64,000 bases of DNA from Kribbella sindirgiensis (GTDB taxonomy: Bacteria; Actinomycetota; Actinomycetes; Propionibacteriales; Kribbellaceae): assembly GCF_004331435.1 (NCBI RefSeq), contig NZ_SJKA01000020.1, forward strand, positions 62,001 through 126,000, read 5' to 3'. Positions 50,368 through 61,043 of this stretch are shown one piece after another. The notes beneath the pieces are model-generated. The model was not told where the DNA came from and did no database searches. It worked only from the letters and a program-made list of their open reading frames with translations. Within the stretch, counting starts at the first letter, position 1; every line of letters starts with the position of its first letter. A program made the position numbers and the translations under genes.

Positions 50368-52014
50368 CTACGGGCGGGCGGTCTCCCACGCCACCGTGTC
50401 CTCGGTCGCGCTGAGCGTGCGTGCGGCCGCGGGAGGGGTGTCGCCGGTCAGGTGCAGGCCGGGCTTGCCGTCCTCGATGGTGAACTGCGCGCGGGTGAAG
50501 ACCTCGGCGTCCTTGGTCTTCACCGCACGGACGGTGCGGAAGTCGGCGACCATCGACTCGCGGGTGATGGTGGTGTTGACATACCCGCGCAGGTTGTTCT
50601 GGAAGCGCAGGTGCGGGTTCCACGTCAGCCAGGGGTGCGCCGTCGTCGGTGAGTCCGCGCCGTCGCCGCCGGTGCTGATCGACGAGCAGACCAGCTCGGA
50701 GCCGACCGTGGCCGACGTCGGGTCGTCGTAGTCCAGCTTCAGGTCCGACGCCCAGTGGGCGTGCACGTCGCCGGTCAGTACGACGGCATTGCGGACGCCG
50801 GCGTCGACCCAGCCACGGGTGATCCGCTCGCGCGAGGCGACGTACCCGTCCCAGGAGTCCATCGACGTCACCTTCAGCGGCCCCTGGTTGTTGTCGCGCT
50901 GCGCGAAGAACACCTGCTGACCGAGGACGTCCCACCGCGCCCGCGAGCGGCGGAAGCCGTCGAGCAGCCACTCCTCCTGCCGCGCACCGGTGATCGACCG
51001 CTTCGGGTCGACCGCGGCCGGGCAGTCCTTGTACCCGTCACCGCAGCCCTGGTCGTCGCGGTACTGCCGGGTGTCGAGCATGTGGAACGTCGCCAGCTCG
51101 CCCCAGTGCGCGCGCCGGTACAGCTGCATGTCGATCCCGCGCGGCTTGGACGTCGCGCGCAGCGGCATGTTCTCGTAGTAGGCCTGGAACGCCGCCGCGC
51201 GACGGGCGAGGAAGTCCGGCTGCGGGATCTCCGGCTTCTCGTAGACCTCGTCGGCCCAGTTGTTGTCGAGCTCGTGGTCGTCCCAGACCACCAGCCACGG
51301 CGCGACCGCGTGCGCGGCCTGCAGGTCCAGGTCGCTCTTGTACTGCGCGTGCCGCTGCCGGTACGACGCCAGGTCGGTCGTCTCCGGCCCGTCATGATCA
51401 CGGACGTTTCCGCCCGGCGCGACGTACGTGTTCTTCGTGTACTCGTACTGGTAGTCGCCGAGGTGCAGGACCAGGTCCGGCCGGTCCTCCGCCAGCCGCC
51501 GGTACGCCGTGAACCAGCCGTGCTCGAACTGCGAACAGGACACGAACGACATGTTGAGGTTCGGCGGTGTCGTCCCGCGGGCCGGCGCCGTCAACGTCCG
51601 GCCGGTGCGCGACACGTAGCCCTCGGCGCGGAAGCGGTAGTAGTACTCGCGGCCGGGGCGCAACCCCTGGATCGTGACATGGACCGCGTGGGCATGCTCC
51701 GGGCGGGCGACGGCGACGCCGGCCTTGACGACGTGGCGGAAGCGCTCGTCGGTCGCGACCTGCCACTGGACGGCGTACGGGCGGTTCGGCATGCCACCGA
51801 GGCCGTTCTCGGCGACCGGGTCGACGGCCAGCCGGGTCCACAGCACGAAGCCGTCGGGCCACGGGTCACCGCTGGCGACGCCGAGCGTGAACGGGTCGTG
51901 GCGGACGGGCGTCGCCGCGGCGGTCGCCGGCGTGGTCAGGGTCGCGGTCAGTCCGGTCACAGCCGCAGTGGAAGCCAGGCCGGCTTTCAGGACGGATCTA
52001 CGGGAGGTCTGCAT
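50368..52014 (-). CDS. phoD: PhoD-type alkaline phosphatase/phosphodiesterase
   Basis: A 548-residue exported enzyme that releases phosphate from phosphoesters or teichoic acid, with calcium-iron centre. The N-terminus MQTSRRSVLKAGLAS is a Tat signal. An N-terminal fibronectin-like PhoD_N domain (FTLGVASGDPWPDGFVLWTRL) precedes the metallophosphatase domain with FVSCSQFEHGWF, LHLGDYQYEY, VVWDDHELDNNW and the C-terminal LTGDVHAHW. ATG at 52014. No Pho box was searched for successfully in the 33-base upstream gap, which is shared with the end of the GNAT gene. Confidence 0.95.
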   Translation of the reverse strand: MQTSRRSVLKAGLASTAAVTGLTATLTTPATAAATPVRHDPFTLGVASGDPWPDGFVLWTRLAVDPVAENGLGGMPNRPYAVQWQVATDERFRHVVKAGVAVARPEHAHAVHVTIQGLRPGREYYYRFRAEGYVSRTGRTLTAPARGTTPPNLNMSFVSCSQFEHGWFTAYRRLAEDRPDLVLHLGDYQYEYTKNTYVAPGGNVRDHDGPETTDLASYRQRHAQYKSDLDLQAAHAVAPWLVVWDDHELDNNWADEVYEKPEIPQPDFLARRAAAFQAYYENMPLRATSKPRGIDMQLYRRAHWGELATFHMLDTRQYRDDQGCGDGYKDCPAAVDPKRSITGARQEEWLLDGFRRSRARWDVLGQQVFFAQRDNNQGPLKVTSMDSWDGYVASRERITRGWVDAGVRNAVVLTGDVHAHWASDLKLDYDDPTSATVGSELVCSSISTGGDGADSPTTAHPWLTWNPHLRFQNNLRGYVNTTITRESMVADFRTVRAVKTKDAEVFTRAQFTIEDGKPGLHLTGDTPPAAARTLSATEDTVAWETARP

Positions 52015-52047
52015 ATGCAGACCGTTCCCGCCAACGATGTGCGGACG

Positions 52048-52635
52048 CTAACGCCTGGATGGCCAATCGGTGACATGAGCATCACCGGCGGATAGGTCCC
52101 GTTCGTACTCCACCTGGGGCAGCGGGTTGCCGTCGCCGAAGTCGCGGGTCTGGGTGGCGCCGGTCTCGACGAAGCCGCATTTGGTGTAGAAGCGGCGGGA
52201 CTGCGGAGTGTCGCGAAGGGTCCAGAGGTGGACGCGGTCGTATCCGTCGGATTCGAGCTGTTGCAGGGTGGCTGTCATCAGCGCCGCGGAAACGCCGCTC
52301 CCCCAGCCGTCGGGGTGGGTGTAGAAGCTGTGGATCTCCGCGAACCCTGCGCGGGCGTCCGACGGCTCACACCATGAGATCGCGAGCGGCCGATCACCGA
52401 CGAACCCGAGCATCACGAGCCCTTCGCCGGCCTCGAGCCGCGCGTGCCATCTGGTCCGCCGGCTCGCAATCCCCTCCCGCGCAACATCCGCCGAAAAGAG
52501 CGGCGCATAGGCAGCACCCCACGACGCAGCATGCACGTCGCCAACAGCAGCCCCGTCGGCCACGGTCGCGGCGCGCGCGGAGATGGGTCCGCCCAACCTG
52601 ACGGGGCTGGGGTGGTCAGTGGATCGGTCGGTCAA
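52048..52635 (-). CDS. GNAT family N-acetyltransferase
   Basis: A 195-residue acetyltransferase with the GNAT core SFYTHPDGWGSGVSAALMTATLQQLESDGYDRVHLWTL and RFYTKCGFVETG. TTG at 52635 is favoured because GGAGG lies six bases upstream; there is no ATG or GTG in the N-terminal region. The start overlaps the 3' end of the HEAT-like gene by 20 bases, so the genes are co-transcribed. Substrate unknown. Confidence 0.88.
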   Translation of the reverse strand: MTDRSTDHPSPVRLGGPISARAATVADGAAVGDVHAASWGAAYAPLFSADVAREGIASRRTRWHARLEAGEGLVMLGFVGDRPLAISWCEPSDARAGFAEIHSFYTHPDGWGSGVSAALMTATLQQLESDGYDRVHLWTLRDTPQSRRFYTKCGFVETGATQTRDFGDGNPLPQVEYERDLSAGDAHVTDWPSRR

Positions 52636-53173
52636 GGCGTTCCTCCAGCTTGGTCAGCGCACGCTCGACTGCGGCGCGCACAGCCTGGTCAGGGTCGTCG
52701 GCCAACGGCCGGATCGCGGCGGCATGCTCGTACTCCCCCGCGGCGCCGATCGCGCGGACAGCCGCCGTACGGACTCTCGGCAGCTCGTGATCGAGCATCG
52801 GCAGCAGCGCGTCGACGAGCTGCCCGAGCTCGCGCTGCGCGGTGATGCGCGCGATGTGCTCCCGGACCCGCCAGGCCGGATCGTCCGCCACCTGCTGAAG
52901 GGCGTCAACCACGTCGTCCCGCCACACGTACAGGAACACCCGCGCCGCCCACACCCGGATCCAGTAGTAGTTGACCGGATCAACAGGCGCCTTCCACCCA
53001 CCCGGATTCTCCGACCCGGTGATCGCCACCAGCTTCGGCAGCTCAGCGCCGTACGCCGCCTCCCCCGTGATCTCCCCGGTCAGGAACGCAACGCACCAGT
53101 CGACGACGACGTCCTCGCCGTACGTCGCGCACGCGACCCGCACGACGTCGCGCGGTGACTCCCGGTCGGCCAT
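52616..53173 (-). CDS. HEAT-repeat-like helical protein
   Basis: A 185-residue protein with alpha-helical repeats in residues 70-175: WRDDVVDALQQVADDPAWRVREHIARI, LVDALLPMLDHELPRVRTAAVRAIG, AAAIRPLADDPDQAVRAAVERALTKL, each with Asp-Pro or Asp-Glu turns typical of HEAT/PBS-lyase repeats. The first 70 residues (DWCVAFLTGEITGEAAYGAELPKLVAITG) are unassigned. Probable protein-protein adaptor. ATG at 53173. Lies between aconitase terminator and the GNAT gene. Confidence 0.8.
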   Translation of the reverse strand: MADRESPRDVVRVACATYGEDVVVDWCVAFLTGEITGEAAYGAELPKLVAITGSENPGGWKAPVDPVNYYWIRVWAARVFLYVWRDDVVDALQQVADDPAWRVREHIARITAQRELGQLVDALLPMLDHELPRVRTAAVRAIGAAGEYEHAAAIRPLADDPDQAVRAAVERALTKLEERLDRPIH

Positions 53174-53185
53174 GACATGAGTAAA

Positions 53186-53218
53186 CCGCGGGCCACCGAC
53201 AGTTCCGGTGACCCGCGG
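53186..53218 (-). terminator. Intrinsic terminator of acnA
   Basis: Arms 53186-53198 and 53206-53218 pair over 12 of 13 positions around a seven-base loop. In the leftward transcript the stem is followed by TTTACT, which fits termination of acnA, whose stop is 16 bases away. Confidence 0.8.
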
Positions 53219-53233
53219 CTACCAGTTGCTGCG

Positions 53234-56011
<2,778 letters not shown>

Positions 56012-56112
56012 CAACCTGCTCCTCTGTCCAGTCCCGTGTCCGCTGCGCCCATCCTGCCGAGCGCGTTGACCGGCCACGAGGTCAGGTTCCCCTAACCTCG
56101 CGCCGGAAACTC

Positions 56113-56128
56113 TCTCGACATCAAGATA
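56113..56128 (-). promoter_or_regulatory. Candidate operator upstream of acnA
   Basis: The strand shown reads TCTCGACATCAAGATA, an imperfect inverted repeat (TCTCGA/TCAAGA around a two-base centre); a related CGACATCGAG copy lies 15 bases further right at 56131-56140. Streptomyces aconitase genes are known to be regulated by the MarR protein TamR through TCTTGA/TCAAGA-like sites; assignment here is by resemblance only. Confidence 0.4.
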
Positions 56129-56155
56129 CACGACATCGAGTCAACTTTCCCGCGA

Positions 56156-57088
56156 TCAGGAAACCTGTGGAAGAACGTCGGCCGCGATCAGGTCGAGGTG
56201 GTCGAGGTCCTGCAGGTCCATGATCTGGACGTACTGCCGCTGCGATCCCACCGCGGCGAACCGGCCCAGCCGGTCCACGACCTCGGCCGGCGTACCGGCG
56301 ATCGCGTTCGCCTTGAGGTCCTCGACGTCGCGCCCGATCGCCTCGGCGCGCTGCTTCACCTCGGCGTCGTCCTTGCCGACCACCACGGTGTGCGCGGTGG
56401 AGAGCGCGAGGGTCTTCGGGTCGCGGCCTTCGGTTTCGCAGGCCTTTTGAACGCGCTGGAAGAGCGTGTCGGTCAGCTCGACGCTGCGGAAGCCGGCGTT
56501 GAACTCGGCGGCGTACTTCGCGGCGAGCTCCGGCGTACGCTTCTTGCCCGCGCCGCCGACGATGATCGGCGGGTGCGGCTGCTGGACCGGCTTCGGCAGC
56601 GCCGGCGAGTCGCTGATCTGGTAGTGCTCGCCCTGGAAGTCGTACTTCTCCCCCACCGGGGTGTCCCAGAGGCCGGTGATCAGTTCGAGCTGCTCGGTGA
56701 GGAGGTCGAAGCGGCCGGGGGTGTCGGGGAAGTCGAGGCCGTAGGCCTTGTGCTCGGCTTCGTACCAGCCCGCGCCGAGGCCGAGTTCGGCGCGGCCGCC
56801 GCTCATCTGGTCGACCTGCGCGACCGAGATCGCCAGTACGCCGGGGTTGCGGAAGGTGGCCGAGCTGACCAGCGTGCCGAGCTTGATCCGCTTGGTCTCA
56901 CGCGCCAGGCCGGCCAGTGTGATCCAGGAGTCGGTCGGGCCGGGGAGGCCGTCGTTCTCGCCCATGACGAGGTAGTGGTCGGAGCGGAAGAACGCGTCGA
57001 ACCCGTTCTCCTCCGTCTTGCGGGCGACCGCGAGAAGGTCGTCGTACGACGCGCCCTGCTGAGGTTCGGTGAAGATCCTGAGAAGCAT
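56156..57088 (-). CDS. LLM-class oxidoreductase, F420-dependent type
   Basis: A 310-residue TIM-barrel protein of the luciferase-like monooxygenase class. Diagnostic blocks are GFDAFFRSDHYLVMG, LGTLVSSATFRNPGVLAISVAQVDQMSGGRAELGLGAGWYEAEHKAYGLDFP, and PHPPIIVGGAGKKRTPELAAKYA, matching the TIGR03560-like F420 subgroup of actinobacteria. It probably transfers hydride with F420 or FMN; the substrate is unknown. ATG at 57088. It lies ten bases downstream of the proline-rich protein gene in the same direction. Confidence 0.9.
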   Translation of the reverse strand: MLLRIFTEPQQGASYDDLLAVARKTEENGFDAFFRSDHYLVMGENDGLPGPTDSWITLAGLARETKRIKLGTLVSSATFRNPGVLAISVAQVDQMSGGRAELGLGAGWYEAEHKAYGLDFPDTPGRFDLLTEQLELITGLWDTPVGEKYDFQGEHYQISDSPALPKPVQQPHPPIIVGGAGKKRTPELAAKYAAEFNAGFRSVELTDTLFQRVQKACETEGRDPKTLALSTAHTVVVGKDDAEVKQRAEAIGRDVEDLKANAIAGTPAEVVDRLGRFAAVGSQRQYVQIMDLQDLDHLDLIAADVLPQVS

Positions 57089-57098
57089 GGCGCCAACG

Positions 57099-59807
57099 CT
57101 ATCTCGCGCTGGTGTACAGCTTCTCCAGGTACGACGGCTGCCACTCGGCACCGCGGCTGTACAGCCTGCGGACCAGCTCGTTCGCGTTGAAACGCTCCTC
57201 GACCGGGTTGTCCCACCAGTCGGGCACCTGGTCGTACCACCGGTCGATCCGCAAGGTCCGGCCGGCCGCGTCGATCCGCGCGAACAGCCAACCGCCCTGC
57301 TCATCCTTCGCCTCGGTCAGCCAGAGGTCACCGAGCAGACCGCTGAGCTTGTCGGCGGCGAACTCGGGATCGTCCACGTCCGGCGGCTCCAGGTCGAACC
57401 GGTACGACGGGGCGCTCGGGTCGAGCACCTGTACCTGGATCGTGAACCCCGACGGCACGATCGCCGTCCGCGCCCGGCACCAGTCATGCAACGCCCGCAC
57501 CGCCTCCGACTCCTCAGGCCGAGGCCGCGGCCGCTCCACCTCGGCCCGCATAGCCTCCTCGAGCGACCCAGCCGGCGGCACCACCCGAGGCCCCCCACCC
57601 CCAACCAACCCCAACCCAGCCACCAACATCCCACCCAGAGCCGCCCCACCAGCTCCAACCGACTCCACCAGCCCGGCCGGCTCGTCCTCATCCACCACAG
57701 GCACAAACCCGGTAGGCATGTCATCCTCCGGGTCACCCCCGAACCCATCACCCGGGACCATCTCCCAGTCCCCCGCCAGCCGCGCCACAGCCGGCTCCAA
57801 CCCATCCGCGCCAGGCAGCGGCTCGCTGTATGAGGCGCTCGCGGGCTGCCGTTCGGAGGGCGAGATCTGGTCGGGGTCTGCGTGCGGCTCGGACCACGGT
57901 TCCGGCTCCGGTTCCGGGGTCGGCTGTGGCTCGGGTTCCGGCATCGGTTCCGGGGTGGGCTCCGGCTCGGGCTCGGGGAACGGTGCCGGCTCGGGATCCG
58001 GGAACGGGTTCGGCTCGGGCTCGGGGTCCGGGACAGGCCCGGGGATCGGCTCAGGCTCTGGGAAGGGCGAAGGAACCGGCGTCGGTGTCGGGCCGGGGGT
58101 CGGTACGGGCGCCGGGGTCGGCTCAGGTCCTGGGGTCGGTGCGGGTCCTGGGGTTGGCTCGGGTGCCGGGGTTGGCTCGGGTGCCGGGGTTGGCTCGGGT
58201 GCTGGGGTTGGCTCGGGGGTTGGTGGGGTGGGCTGGGGCCAGGGTGCTGGGTGGGGCTCTGGTTGCGGCCACGGTTCGGGCTGCGGCTGGGGTTGTGGCC
58301 AGGGCTGGGGTTGAGGGTGGGGCTCTACTTGAGCTTGAACCTCGGTGACGGCGGGGATCTCAGCGGTCTGGTCGTCGTCCGCACCCGCAAACTCGTCCGC
58401 CTGGAGCGCGGAGTCGGGAGCCACTGGCTCGTGAGCCGGATCGACGGCGCGCGCGGGATCTGCCGCGGCCTCGGGGTCGGGAGCGGGAGTGGGGTCGGTG
58501 GTGGGGGCGGGGGCGAATGGGGATGGGCCGGTGAAGGATGAGAGGTCGTCTTCGTCGGCGGGGGGTGGGTCCAGGACCGCCTCGATCTCGGCGGTGGGGG
58601 CGTCGTCGTCTTCGAGGTCGGCCACCGAGGCGACCGGCGGGTCCACCGGTGCCGCATCCGCCGACCCACCGGGTGCCGCTGCGGTGGGGTCTTCTACCCA
58701 TTTGCCGTTGATCCAGGCGGGGCCTGTCCAGGCTGGATCGGGGGCTGGATCGGGGGTGGGGTCGGGGAAGGGGTTGTAGGCGCTGGTGGCGTCCTGGTCG
58801 GGCCAGGACTGTTCTGCGGTTTCCCAGTCCTGGTCGGCGGCGGGGGTCGCGCTGGCGGGGGCGTCGGCGAAAAGGCTGTTGTAGAAGTCGTCGCCCTCGT
58901 ACACGCCGCCGCCGACCCGCGGCGGTTCGGACGACGGCAGCCCAGGACTCGAGAGGTTCTCCGGCAGGTACGTCCCGGGCGCGGCGGGATCGACGTACGG
59001 CCGGGGCGGTGGGTCGGCGATCGGCTGGCCGGTGAAGGGGCTGATACCGGGTGGGACGACGTACGACTCCTCGTCGTCGCCTGGCAGGTTGTCTCCGATC
59101 ACGGGATCTTCAACGACCGAGACCTCGGCTGTGTCAGGGTCTGTGGCGAAATTTGCCGGTTCTGCAACGTTTCGGGTGAAGTCCTCGCCCGCGGTGACGC
59201 CGGCGGGCAGGTCCGGTTGCACCGGTGACCGCGGGTCGATCCCGAACTGCCCGAAGAACGCCGCGAGCGCGCCGGCCGAGATCCCGGGCCCGGCCGCGGC
59301 GCGGATCAGCTCCACGCCGTACGGGCGGAGTTCGTCGAGGCCGCCGAGGTAGTCGCACCACTCCGCGACCCACTCGACCATCTCGTCGGCGGTCGCCTCG
59401 TCGGACGCGATCCAGTCCCCGATCGCCGCGAACCCGTCGTCCACAGGCTGCCACGGGTCACCCGGGTACGACGCGCGCGCCCAGCTCCCGTTGAACGCGC
59501 CGTACACGAACCCGAGCTCGCCGGCCGTCTGGCGCTGCCGCACCTCCGGCTGCCCGATCCAGTCCGGCGACCCGGCCAGCAGGTCCTCGCCCGCGGTCCG
59601 ACTGTGCTGTGTGTGGAATCCCCACAGCACCGCCCGCCCGTCCGGCAGGCGCGCCATCCGCAGCACGGAGGCGGTCTCGTCCTGGTGGTGGTACCCGTCC
59701 GCGTCGGCGTACCAGCGCCGGTCGAAGCCCGTGGCGTGCGCGACCGCGGCGAGTGCGCTCCAGCGGGCGCGCAACTCCTCCGGGTCGTCCAGGTCAACGA
59801 GCGGCAT
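57099..59807 (-). CDS. 902-residue protein: two small globular ends joined by a long proline-rich linker
   Basis: I do not recognise the whole. Residues 1-200 look globular (LRARWSALAAVAHATGFDRRWYADADGYHHQDETASVLRMARL), and the last 170 residues are a second, similar-sized globular part (CRARTAIVPSGFTIQVQVLD, WLFARIDAAGRTLRIDRWYDQVPDWWDNP). About 500 residues between them are low complexity: first acidic with Asp-Pro, then long alternation of Pro with Glu, Gln, Trp, Ala and Thr (blocks such as TPAPEPTPAPEP and QPWPQPQP). No signal peptide or membrane helix is evident. ATG at 59807. The function could be scaffold-like; no homologous domain can be named. Confidence 0.75.
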   Translation of the reverse strand: MPLVDLDDPEELRARWSALAAVAHATGFDRRWYADADGYHHQDETASVLRMARLPDGRAVLWGFHTQHSRTAGEDLLAGSPDWIGQPEVRQRQTAGELGFVYGAFNGSWARASYPGDPWQPVDDGFAAIGDWIASDEATADEMVEWVAEWCDYLGGLDELRPYGVELIRAAAGPGISAGALAAFFGQFGIDPRSPVQPDLPAGVTAGEDFTRNVAEPANFATDPDTAEVSVVEDPVIGDNLPGDDEESYVVPPGISPFTGQPIADPPPRPYVDPAAPGTYLPENLSSPGLPSSEPPRVGGGVYEGDDFYNSLFADAPASATPAADQDWETAEQSWPDQDATSAYNPFPDPTPDPAPDPAWTGPAWINGKWVEDPTAAAPGGSADAAPVDPPVASVADLEDDDAPTAEIEAVLDPPPADEDDLSSFTGPSPFAPAPTTDPTPAPDPEAAADPARAVDPAHEPVAPDSALQADEFAGADDDQTAEIPAVTEVQAQVEPHPQPQPWPQPQPQPEPWPQPEPHPAPWPQPTPPTPEPTPAPEPTPAPEPTPAPEPTPGPAPTPGPEPTPAPVPTPGPTPTPVPSPFPEPEPIPGPVPDPEPEPNPFPDPEPAPFPEPEPEPTPEPMPEPEPQPTPEPEPEPWSEPHADPDQISPSERQPASASYSEPLPGADGLEPAVARLAGDWEMVPGDGFGGDPEDDMPTGFVPVVDEDEPAGLVESVGAGGAALGGMLVAGLGLVGGGGPRVVPPAGSLEEAMRAEVERPRPRPEESEAVRALHDWCRARTAIVPSGFTIQVQVLDPSAPSYRFDLEPPDVDDPEFAADKLSGLLGDLWLTEAKDEQGGWLFARIDAAGRTLRIDRWYDQVPDWWDNPVEERFNANELVRRLYSRGAEWQPSYLEKLYTSAR
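58151..58220. repeat. 18-bp tandem repeat within the proline-rich gene
   Basis: The unit GTTGGCTCGGGTGCCGGG occurs about four times in a row with one or two changes; on the minus strand it codes repeats of Thr-Pro-Ala-Pro-Glu-Pro. It lies in a broader Pro-rich low-complexity tract of about 57,850-58,330. Confidence 0.75.
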
Positions 59808-59843
59808 CAGGTCTCCAAGCGCATTTGGATCCAGGCCCAGACG

Positions 59844-61043
59844 CTACCCGAGCCCTCCAGGACTGGCCACTTCGCTGTCCACAGGCTCGAGGATGGCGAC
59901 GCATTCGATGTGGTGGGTCATCCCGAACAGGTCGAAGGCGCGCAAGGACGCGATCCCGTACCCGAGGCGGCCGAACGTCTTCAGGTCCCGCGCCAGCGCC
60001 GCCGGGTCGCACGCGACGTACGCCACTCGCCGCGGTCCGAGCGCCGCGATTCGCCGTACGACGTCCTTCCCGGCCCCGGTCCGTGGCGGGTCCAGTACGA
60101 CGAGGTCCACATGCTCCAGACCCTGGCCGGCCGCCGCGTTGAGTACCCGGTCGACGTCGCCGTTCTCCAGCGTCACGCCGTCCAGGTCGTGCAGGTTGCG
60201 CCGGGCGTTCCGGACCGCGTCCTTGTCGCCCTCGATCGCCAGCACGGGGCAGCCGGCCTCTGCCAGGAACGCCGCGAACAGTCCGACCCCTGAGTACAGG
60301 TCGAGCGCGGTCTCACCGGCAGCAGGCTCCAGCCCGCTCAGTACGGCGTCCACAAGCGTCTCCGGCGCCGCCGGGTGCACCTGCCAGAACCCACCGGCCT
60401 CCACCAGGAACCGCCGGTCGCGCACCACCTCTACCAGCCGCTCCCCCGGGTCCCGGTCGGTCAGTACGGCGGTCTTCCCCTCGGACGACACCACCGCCTG
60501 CACCGACGACACGCCCGGCCAGCGTGAGCTCAGCACGTCCGGTGTCCCCGGGTGCGCGAGCAGACACTGGTCGATCTGGATCAGGTCGTGGGAGCGGTGC
60601 GCGTACATACCGGGCCGCTCGTCCACGACGGCGTACCGCATCCGTGTCCGCCAGCCGAGCCCGTCGTCACCGGGCGACTCCATCACGATGGTCCGTTCGA
60701 TCCCGCCGATCCGCCGGAGCGTGTCCGACACGACCGTCGCCTTCAGCCGCCGCTGCTCGACGATGTTGGCGTGCTGGAAGTCACAGCCACCGCACCGGCC
60801 CGGTCCGGCGTACGGGCACGGCGGCTCGATCCGCTGTGGGGACGGTGTGAGTACCTGGACCGCGTCGGCCCGCAGGTACTTCGCTGTCTGTTCCGTGATC
60901 CGGGCGTGCACCAGCTCCCCCGGCAGCGCGTGCCGGACGAAGACCACCTGCCCCTCGTGGCGGGCGACACAGTGTCCCCCGTGCGCGACTGGACCTACCT
61001 CCAGCTCGACTACCGCCCCGACCAGACTGTTCTCGTCTGTCAC
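59844..61043 (-). CDS. TRAM-domain RNA m5U methyltransferase (TrmA/RlmD type)
   Basis: A 399-residue SAM-dependent methyltransferase. An N-terminal TRAM RNA-binding domain (about 5-65) is followed by a [4Fe-4S] motif PCPYAGPGRCGGCDFQHAN. The methyltransferase core has LDLYSGVGLFAAFLAEAG, VVLDPPRTGAGKDVV and the nucleophilic Cys in YVACDPAALARDLK. It makes 5-methyluridine in tRNA or rRNA; which one is not clear from sequence. GTG at 61043 has AGGAG upstream and overlaps the KimA-like stop by four bases. Confidence 0.93.
   Translation of the reverse strand: MTDENSLVGAVVELEVGPVAHGGHCVARHEGQVVFVRHALPGELVHARITEQTAKYLRADAVQVLTPSPQRIEPPCPYAGPGRCGGCDFQHANIVEQRRLKATVVSDTLRRIGGIERTIVMESPGDDGLGWRTRMRYAVVDERPGMYAHRSHDLIQIDQCLLAHPGTPDVLSSRWPGVSSVQAVVSSEGKTAVLTDRDPGERLVEVVRDRRFLVEAGGFWQVHPAAPETLVDAVLSGLEPAAGETALDLYSGVGLFAAFLAEAGCPVLAIEGDKDAVRNARRNLHDLDGVTLENGDVDRVLNAAAGQGLEHVDLVVLDPPRTGAGKDVVRRIAALGPRRVAYVACDPAALARDLKTFGRLGYGIASLRAFDLFGMTHHIECVAILEPVDSEVASPGGLG

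Noticed and set aside
58098..58330. Repeats that could suggest a CRISPR-like array or regulatory repeats
   Set aside because: Units are contiguous, 18 bp, in frame with a proline-rich coding sequence and lack unique spacers.
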